From Mycobacterium sp. IDR2000157661 (GTDB lineage: Bacteria > Actinomycetota > Actinomycetes > Mycobacteriales > Mycobacteriaceae), in contig NZ_CP081006.1 in NCBI RefSeq assembly GCF_022317005.1, positions 4,464,001-4,528,000 on the forward strand: a stretch of DNA of 64,000 nucleotides, read 5' to 3'. The position numbers were made by a program, and so were the translations under genes. This document shows, one piece after another, positions 57,239 to 64,000 of the stretch. Position 1 is the stretch's first letter; each line of letters starts with the position of its first letter. The notes below the pieces were generated by a model, which searched no databases, was not told the DNA's origin, and saw nothing but the letters and a program-made list of their open reading frames with translations.

Positions 57239-57356
57239 GGTCGACGGCGGACACGCAGCCGGATAGCGGCGATCATCACCGCCAATATTCGACAGCCGAC
57301 GCGTTTCGACGGGGCACACCCATGCCCGCGATGAGTTTCAAGACGAAAGGGTGTAC

Positions 57357-58928
<1,572 letters not shown>

Positions 58929-59018
58929 GGGTCGCGTCGGCTCGCTTGAGCAGACGCGACGCGCCCTGCCGCCTCGGCGTGGCGGGCATTGCTCGTGTGG
59001 TCGCGACGAAGGATTCCC

Positions 59019-59432
59019 ATGTGGTCGCAGTGGTGGTCGATTCCGCTGGGCGTCGCCGCGGGCGTGCTGACGGTGTGGCTGGCGCTGCTCGGGGTGCTGT
59101 GGTTCACCCGGCCGGACGCCACCGGGTTGCGCGACGCGCTGCGCCTGCTTCCCGACATCCTGCGCCTGCTCAAGCGGCTGGCCGCCGACCCGACGCTGCC
59201 CCGGCGCGTTCGACTTCAACTGGCCGTGCTGCTCGGCTATCTCGCGCTGCCGATCGACCTGATCCCCGACTTCGTCCCGGTCCTCGGCTACGCCGACGAC
59301 GCCGTGGTCGTCGCGGTGGTGCTGCGGTCTGTGACACGCAGCGCCGGAGCCGACGCGCTTGCCCGGCACTGGCCCGGCACGCCGGACGGTCTCGACGCAC
59401 TGCACAGACTGTGTCGCCTGCCGAACCGGTAG
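59019..59432 (+). CDS. YkvA/DUF1232 family membrane protein
   Basis: A 137-residue protein with an N-terminal transmembrane helix (IPLGVAAGVLTVWLALLGVLW), a basic helix with RRVRLQLAVLLGYLALPIDLIPDFVPVLGYADDA, the hallmark IPDFIPVLG-DD segment of DUF1232 (YkvA) proteins, and a short tail. The function is unknown. AAGGA 6 bases before ATG 59019 supports the start. It is followed 12 bases later by an O-methyltransferase gene. Confidence 0.87.
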   Translation: MWSQWWSIPLGVAAGVLTVWLALLGVLWFTRPDATGLRDALRLLPDILRLLKRLAADPTLPRRVRLQLAVLLGYLALPIDLIPDFVPVLGYADDAVVVAVVLRSVTRSAGADALARHWPGTPDGLDALHRLCRLPNR

Positions 59433-59443
59433 TGTCTGCGCCC

Positions 59444-60538
59444 GTGCCCGAGAAGCCCGTAGCCGTCCCACCCATGTTCGTCGTCCGCGCCGTCGGCCGG
59501 TTGCGCGCGGGGCTGCAGAGCGCGCACCGTTCGACGGTGCCGCCGAGTGTCGCCGTACTCGAGATGGCCACCGGCGCCTGGACCACTCAGACGATGTACG
59601 TCGCTGCCAAGCTGGGCATCGCCGACGAGTTGGCCGACGGGGCGGCCCGGGCGGCCGATATCGCCCCACGAGTGGGTGCCGATCCCGATGCGCTCTACCG
59701 GCTGATGCGGGCGCTTGCGTCCAAAGGCCTGCTGCGCCACCGCCGCAACGGGTCCTTCGCGCTCACCAAAGTGGGACAAGCGCTGCGCTCCGACGTACCG
59801 GGATCGATGCGCGACATGATCCTGTTCGTCGGGCACCGGGCGCGCTGGGAGGACTGGGGAAACCTGCTGCACTCCGTGCAGACCGGCGAGCCGTCGGTGC
59901 TCAAGTTGCGCGGCATGCCGTATTGGGACTACCTCGAGACCGATCGGGAGCTGGCGCAGGTCTTCAACGCCGCGATGACCGCAACCAGCGGCATGACCAA
60001 TGAAATCGCGCTCGCTGCCTATGATTTCACTGATTTCAAGCTCGTCGTGGATGTCGGCGGCGGCCAGGGCCGGCTGCTGTCGACCATCCTGCACCGCGCT
60101 CCGGGCGCTCGCGGGTTGCTCTACGACCTGCCCGCCGTAGTCGCGGGCGCCGACCCGGTGTTCGCCGCCGCCGGGGTCGCCGATCGCTGCACAGCCGAGG
60201 GCGGCTCGTTTCTCGAGCGCGTGCCCGGCGGGGGCGACGCCTATGTGATGAAGAACATCATCCACGACTGGGACGACGAGTCGTCGCTGACCATCCTGCG
60301 CAACATCCGCACGGCCATTACGCCGCAGGGCAAGCTGCTGATGCTGGAGATGGTGCTGCCGGAGCGCACCACGCCGTTCGTCGGATACCAGCTCGACCTC
60401 GAGATGCTGGTGACCGTCGGCGGCCGCGAGCGCACCCGCGCCGAGTATTCGGAACTGCTGAGCCGCGCCGGGTTCCGGTTGGATCGGGTCGTCGAGACGG
60501 TGACCCCGGTGTCGATCGTGGAGGCCTCGCCGGTCTGA
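59444..60538 (+). CDS. SAM-dependent O-methyltransferase
   Basis: A 364-residue protein. A dimerisation/winged-helix domain (about residues 40-125, MYVAAKLGIADELADGAARAADIAPRVGADPDALYRLMRALASKGLL) precedes an O-methyltransferase_2 catalytic domain. SAM motif I is LVVDVGGGQGRLLSTIL, and the NIIHDWDDE helix carries the usual catalytic base region. It resembles hydroxyneurosporene or plant-caffeate-type methyltransferases; the acceptor is unknown. GTG 59444 is used; the long upstream frame is a shadow. Confidence 0.88.
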   Translation: MPEKPVAVPPMFVVRAVGRLRAGLQSAHRSTVPPSVAVLEMATGAWTTQTMYVAAKLGIADELADGAARAADIAPRVGADPDALYRLMRALASKGLLRHRRNGSFALTKVGQALRSDVPGSMRDMILFVGHRARWEDWGNLLHSVQTGEPSVLKLRGMPYWDYLETDRELAQVFNAAMTATSGMTNEIALAAYDFTDFKLVVDVGGGQGRLLSTILHRAPGARGLLYDLPAVVAGADPVFAAAGVADRCTAEGGSFLERVPGGGDAYVMKNIIHDWDDESSLTILRNIRTAITPQGKLLMLEMVLPERTTPFVGYQLDLEMLVTVGGRERTRAEYSELLSRAGFRLDRVVETVTPVSIVEASPV

Positions 60539-60550
60539 GCCCCCGCAGCC

Positions 60551-61333
60551 TCACCGCTTCTTGTCGCGCACCTTGTACGTCGACGGCCACGATTCGCGCG
60601 TCTCGTCGCCGGTCAGCGGGACGCCCTTGCTGCCGATCTTGATGTCGTAGGCCTCCTTACCAGGGCCCACCTCGCGGTTGGCGTGCTCGGTGGCCAGGTA
60701 GATCAACTGGTCGATCTCCGCTTCGGCGAACGCCACGAACGAGGTCTTGCGGACGATGTCGTCGGCGCCGGCGGCGATGCGGTCGGGCAGCACACGCGTA
60801 GCGAAGGCCGCGCCGGCCAACAACACGAACGGGACGACCCAGTAGCAGATGAACGACAGCGGGGTTCTGGTGTCGAGGATCGTCGCGTCGCCGTAGACGA
60901 TCGGCGGGATCGCCGACGACACCGTCATGCCGGCGAATGCGGCGACCCAGATCCACGTCAGCAGGTTGGTGATCCTGGCGAACAGTTCGCTCTTGACGAC
61001 GTGGGGCGGCTGACCGACCTCGGCGAACTCGCGCACGAAGGGCCTGCCGATCAGCACACCGACCACAGCCACCAGAAATATGCCGGCGGTGCTCAGCGGC
61101 TGCAGCCACTGTTCGAGAAACGACTGGTCGAGCGTGAAGGTCAACACGGTCAGCACCAGAAATGTTGCAAGAGCGCCGATTTCGAGCGTGCGACCCGGAC
61201 CGCCACGGATTCGCCCGAGCGTGAACGCCGCGACGGCGACCGCCAATGCGATGAGCACGGCAACCGGAAACGGCACATTGCCGACGAGCACCCAGTACAC
61301 GATCCACGGTGCGAGACCTAACAAAATGCCCAC
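60551..61333 (-). CDS. Membrane protein of unknown function
   Basis: A 260-residue protein with about six transmembrane helices in two groups (LGLAPWIVYWVLVGNVPFPVAVLIALAV and LEIGALATFLVLTVLTF, then ITNLLTWIWVAAFAGMTVSSAI and PLSFICYWVVPFVLLAGAAF) and a charged C-terminal tail with KVRDKKR. I do not recognise a family. It faces the O-methyltransferase gene, whose stop lies 12 bp away. Confidence 0.75.
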   Translation of the reverse strand: MGILLGLAPWIVYWVLVGNVPFPVAVLIALAVAVAAFTLGRIRGGPGRTLEIGALATFLVLTVLTFTLDQSFLEQWLQPLSTAGIFLVAVVGVLIGRPFVREFAEVGQPPHVVKSELFARITNLLTWIWVAAFAGMTVSSAIPPIVYGDATILDTRTPLSFICYWVVPFVLLAGAAFATRVLPDRIAAGADDIVRKTSFVAFAEAEIDQLIYLATEHANREVGPGKEAYDIKIGSKGVPLTGDETRESWPSTYKVRDKKR

Positions 61334-61376
61334 GATCTGTAAGTGTACGTAGAGGCGAGTGCCCCATTGGAGTGAC

Positions 61377-61739
61377 CTAGGTGCGAGCGGGCGGAGCGAA
61401 CCGACCGTCGGACCCGGGTCGATACGGAGTGACGCGGATCACAGCCGTTATCGGCAGGGGGCCATACAGATGTGGGAACACCATGTCATCGGGATCGGTG
61501 GGCACACCGGCTTCCCAGCGGACGGGAGAGGATAGTTGTGCGGCGTCGATGTGGAGCAGCACCAGGTCGGTCCGGCCGGAGAACAGCCGGTTGGCCGGCA
61601 GGTGCACCTGCTCGGCGGTCGACAGGTGCACGAAGCCGTTCGCGCGAAGCGAATCGGGGCGGTGCTCGCCGAGCGATACAGCGGTCCGCCACTCCTCTTT
61701 GCTGCACAAGTGGACCAGCACTTCGGGCTGCGGACGCAT
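61377..61739 (-). CDS. DUF952 family protein
   Basis: A 120-residue protein with the DUF952 pattern: VLVHLCSKEEW, LRANGFVHLSTAEQV, LVLLHIDAAQLSSPVRWE and FPHLYGPLPITAVIRVTPY. The family is thought to be related to glutathione S-transferase-associated or ADP-ribosyl-binding small enzymes, which is uncertain. ATG 61739 is used; the longer frame overlaps the divergent DUF7455 gene. Confidence 0.83.
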   Translation of the reverse strand: MRPQPEVLVHLCSKEEWRTAVSLGEHRPDSLRANGFVHLSTAEQVHLPANRLFSGRTDLVLLHIDAAQLSSPVRWEAGVPTDPDDMVFPHLYGPLPITAVIRVTPYRPGSDGRFAPPART

Positions 61740-61869
61740 ATCGCCAGCCTGCCGTGCCGGCAACTCGGCGTAACGGTGAGACACGACACACCGGTGAAGG
61801 GCTTGGGAACAAGGCCGAAAGCCAAAACGTCTGAGACAGTGGATGCACGCGAACAGTACGGAGGTCGCC

Positions 61870-62064
61870 ATGACGAACGCAACGCTCACCAGTCCCCCGC
61901 TGACCCGGGCTGACCGCTGCGACCGTTGCGGCGCCGCCGCGCGTGTCCGCGCCAAGCTGCCCTCGGGTTCCGAGTTGCTGTTCTGCCAGCACCATGCCAA
62001 CGAGCACGAGGCCAAACTGATCGAACTGGCCGCGGTCATCGAAGTCAGCCCGGTGGAGGCATAG
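61870..62064 (+). CDS. DUF7455 small zinc-ribbon protein
   Basis: A 64-residue protein with CDRCGAAARVRAKLPSGSELLFCQHHANEHE, a compact C-x2-C ... C-x2-H zinc site, as in the actinobacterial DUF7455 family. The function is unknown. GGAGGT 5 bases before ATG 61870 is an excellent ribosome-binding site, which makes this small gene sure. Confidence 0.85.
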   Translation: MTNATLTSPPLTRADRCDRCGAAARVRAKLPSGSELLFCQHHANEHEAKLIELAAVIEVSPVEA

Positions 62065-62128
62065 CACCCGACACGGAGATCGACCGCTTCGGGCTGGACG
62101 GCTTTCCGTCAGGAATGCTGGACTGGTC

Positions 62129-63130
62129 ATGACCGACCAGTCCCAGCCGCTGCCGACGAGGCCATCGCGCCATCACGTCCGCCACATCGTGCGGCGCACC
62201 TTGTCGAAGAGCTGGGACGATTCGATCTTCTCAGAGTCTGCGCAGGCCGCGTTCTGGTGTGCGCTGTCCCTGCCGCCACTGCTGCTCGGCATGCTCGGCA
62301 GCCTGGCCTACATCGCGCCGCTGTTCGGCCCGGCGACTCTTCCGACGATCGAGAGCCAGATCATCAGCACGGCGAACAGCTTCTTCTCGTCGGATGTGGT
62401 CCGCGAGATCATCGAGCCCACCGTCCGCGACATCGTCCGTGGCGCCCGCGGCGAGGTGGTCTCGCTGGGGTTCGTCATCTCCCTGTGGGCCGGGTCGTCG
62501 GCCATCTCCGCATTCGTCGACTCGATCGTCGAGGCCCACGACCAGACGCCGCTGCGACACCCCGTGCGGCAGCGGTTCTACGCGCTGGGGCTCTATGTGG
62601 TGATGCTGGTGGTCGCGATCGCGACGGCGCCGTTCGTCGCGCTCGGCCCGATCAGGGTCGCCGCCACCATCCCGGACAGCTGGGACGTCGTGCTGCGGTT
62701 CGGGTACTACCCCGCGGTGTTCATCGGGCTGGGTGTCGCGGTGCTGGTGCTGTATCGGGTGTCGCTGCCCAAGCCGTTGCCGACCCACCGGCTGCTGTTG
62801 GGCTCGATCCTCGCCGCAGTGGTCTTCCTGTTGGCGACGTTGGGCCTGCGCGTGTATCTGACGTGGATCACCGCGACCGGCTACACGTACGGCGCGCTGG
62901 CGACGCCGATCGCGTTTCTGCTGTTCGCGTACTTCCTCGGGTTCGCGATCATGATCGGCGCTGAACTCAACGCCGCCATCGAGGAGGAGTGGCCGGCGCC
63001 CGTCACGCACGCAAGGCGGTTGCGGTGGTGGCTTAAGGAGAAGGCGGGATCGCGCAACGGCGCCGTTGCCGAGCAGTCGCCATCACCGCATCCGACACGT
63101 GACCCCGCCGGCGACGGCGCTACTTCCTGA
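62129..63130 (+). CDS. YihY/BrkB family inner membrane protein
   Basis: A 333-residue protein with about six transmembrane helices, including SAQAAFWCALSLPPLLLGMLGSLAYIAP, SLGFVISLWAGSSAISAFVDSIVEAHD, IAFLLFAYFLGFAIMIGAELNAAIE and PLPTHRLLLGSILAAVVFLLATLGLRVYL. The LG-GAELNAAIE ending of the last helix is the YihY/BrkB signature (Rv2707 in M. tuberculosis). It is not a ribonuclease despite old names; the role is unknown. Its end overlaps the convergent DUF3039 gene. Confidence 0.9.
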   Translation: MTDQSQPLPTRPSRHHVRHIVRRTLSKSWDDSIFSESAQAAFWCALSLPPLLLGMLGSLAYIAPLFGPATLPTIESQIISTANSFFSSDVVREIIEPTVRDIVRGARGEVVSLGFVISLWAGSSAISAFVDSIVEAHDQTPLRHPVRQRFYALGLYVVMLVVAIATAPFVALGPIRVAATIPDSWDVVLRFGYYPAVFIGLGVAVLVLYRVSLPKPLPTHRLLLGSILAAVVFLLATLGLRVYLTWITATGYTYGALATPIAFLLFAYFLGFAIMIGAELNAAIEEEWPAPVTHARRLRWWLKEKAGSRNGAVAEQSPSPHPTRDPAGDGATS

Positions 63131-63356
63131 GCTGCTCGTAGATCCGCTTGCAGTCCGGGCACACCGGCGATCCGGGCTTGGCGGACTTGGTCACCGGGAA
63201 CACCTCACCGCACAGCGCGACGACGTGCGTGCCCATCACCGCGCTCTCGGCGATCTTGTCCTTCTTGACGTAGTGGAAGTACTTGGGGGCGTCGTCGTCG
63301 GTCCCGTCGTCGACGCGTTCGTCGGTCTCGGTGCGCTCGATCGTCTGGGTCTGCAT
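63120..63356 (-). CDS. DUF3039 zinc-binding-type protein
   Basis: A 78-residue protein of the DUF3039 family (Rv2708c): an acidic start, then YFHYVKKDKIAESAVMGTHVVALCGEVFPVTKSAKPGSPVCPDCKRIYEQL, with Cys-x-x-Cys and other cysteines for a metal. ATG 63356 is used. The last 11 bases overlap the end of the YihY gene on the other strand. Confidence 0.88.
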   Translation of the reverse strand: MQTQTIERTETDERVDDGTDDDAPKYFHYVKKDKIAESAVMGTHVVALCGEVFPVTKSAKPGSPVCPDCKRIYEQLRK

Positions 63357-63448
63357 CGTCCTATTGTGCTCCTCACGTCCGCGCGCCCCATTCTGCCCGT
63401 AAGAAATCCGACCCGTACAGGGGCGCACAATTGTGGAACAGTGGAGGT

Positions 63449-63847
63449 ATGAAACAAAGCCCCGAGCTGAGTTTCGACGACGACGGCCGGCCCGTCCTGA
63501 TCACGCGCGCCGCTCCTGCCTACGAGGAACAGCACCGCCAGCGGGTCCGTAAGTACCTGACCATCATGTCGTTTCGAATTCCGGCTCTCGTACTGGCCGC
63601 GATCGCGTACGGCATCTGGCACAACGGTCTCATCTCGTTGGCCATATTGGTGGCCTCGATCCCCCTGCCGTGGATCGCCGTTCTCATCGCCAACGACCGT
63701 CCACCGCGACGCCCCGAGGAGCCGCGCCGTTACGACGCGCGCCGCATTCCGCTATTTCCGACGGCCGAGCGCCCCGCCCTGGAAAGTCGCGTCGTGGTGT
63801 CGCCGCAACCGGACGGCGACGCCGCGCGACGCGATGTTCCCAGCTGA
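63449..63847 (+). CDS. DUF3099 membrane protein
   Basis: A 132-residue protein with two transmembrane helices (FRIPALVLAAIAYGIWHNGLI and ISLAILVASIPLPWIAVLIAN) after a polar start, and an Arg/Pro-rich tail; this is the DUF3099 family (Rv2709). The function is unknown. It precedes sigB as in M. tuberculosis. Confidence 0.87.
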   Translation: MKQSPELSFDDDGRPVLITRAAPAYEEQHRQRVRKYLTIMSFRIPALVLAAIAYGIWHNGLISLAILVASIPLPWIAVLIANDRPPRRPEEPRRYDARRIPLFPTAERPALESRVVVSPQPDGDAARRDVPS

Positions 63848-63931
63848 GGCGACTCCAGTCGGTTTTCTAAGGACATTCTCAGGTCGACGGCGAAAAACCG
63901 CTGATCAGAAGGTGTGAACCAGGGAACGGCC

Positions 63932-63960
63932 GGGAACTCTTCTGACCTCATGGGCGTTGA
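63932..63960 (+). promoter_or_regulatory. SigE/SigH-type ECF promoter of sigB
   Basis: GGAAC at 63933-63937 and CGTT at 63955-63958 with 17 bases between, which matches the mycobacterial SigE/SigH promoter pattern. It lies 38 bases before the sigB start at 63996. This agrees with the known control of sigB by SigE and SigH in M. tuberculosis. Confidence 0.8.
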
Positions 63961-63984
63961 AGCTCATGACCGTTGGATTTGATC

Positions 63985-64000
63985 AGGAGGCCGTCATGGC
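63985..64000 (+). CDS. sigB: Start of sigB (RNA polymerase sigma factor SigB), partial
   Basis: AGGAGG at 63985-63990 precedes ATG 63996, and only the first five bases of the coding sequence are within the window. The identity is inferred from the promoter and from synteny downstream of DUF3099. Confidence 0.7.

Overview
This is high-GC actinobacterial DNA from a Mycobacterium/Mycolicibacterium-type genome. I recognised many homologues and their order from memory: an Ap4A-phosphorylase-like HIT gene beside pgsA and thrS, an LdtMt1-like L,D-transpeptidase, aftC-msrB, hemQ-hemG-hemE, a DUF3000 gene with RNase D, dxs, the ceoB/ceoC TrkA pair, dut, cei, suhB, ppgK, sigA and finally the start of sigB. 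This is essentially the Rv2612c to Rv2710 order of M. tuberculosis with insertions and replacements. That points to a free-living relative rather than M. tuberculosis itself. No database was consulted, so family names are by recognition.

Layout. Positions 1-12240 carry phospholipid/tRNA-synthetase/nucleotide genes on the minus strand, a GAF-ANTAR regulator, a cell-wall L,D-transpeptidase, a secreted proline-rich repeat protein, a small membrane pair (holin-like plus DUF3618) and small hypotheticals. Four tRNA genes follow: Val(CAC) on minus, and Gly(GCC), Cys(GCA), Val(GAC) on plus. Positions 12577-20779 are an 8.2 kb integrated element. It is bounded by a perfect 28-bp direct repeat of the 3' end of tRNA-Val(GAC), with a tyrosine integrase and a small excisionase at its right end. 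It has a leftward replication-like operon, an HNH-like mini gene, a candidate toxin-antitoxin pair, a DUF6941 gene, and three tandem paralogous small genes on the opposite strand. No capsid, portal, terminase or tail gene is visible, so it looks like a phiRv-type remnant or a phage satellite. It is the best candidate for an undescribed system here.

Positions 20780-28100 hold stress and signalling genes: a WGxxGxxG-type protein, PAS-ANTAR, an AraC-type HTH, SRPBCC, an HTH-ClpN fusion, an ECF sigma/ogt operon, a secreted protein, GNAT and ZapE. Positions 28100-39800 are conserved core: a RibD-like reductase, a degenerate hydrolase lipoprotein, AftC, MsrB, heme biosynthesis, RNase D and Dxs. Positions 39800-43740 are accessory: NhaA, a pyruvyl-transferase-like protein, a pyrimidine-dimer-glycosylase-like protein and SRPBCC. 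Positions 43760-50510 hold TrmA-like methylation, a permease and a four-gene K+ uptake cluster in which ceoC carries an apparent 1-base frameshift. Positions 50529-64000 are conserved mycobacterial core leading through dut, cei, suhB, ppgK and sigA to sigB. A perfect CRP-type operator lies upstream of cei and a SigE/SigH-type promoter upstream of sigB.

Genes are packed tightly. Many neighbours overlap by the four bases ATGA or GTGA, which implies translational coupling. Start codons were moved inward from the longest open frame where homology, a Shine-Dalgarno sequence or a four-base overlap supported it.
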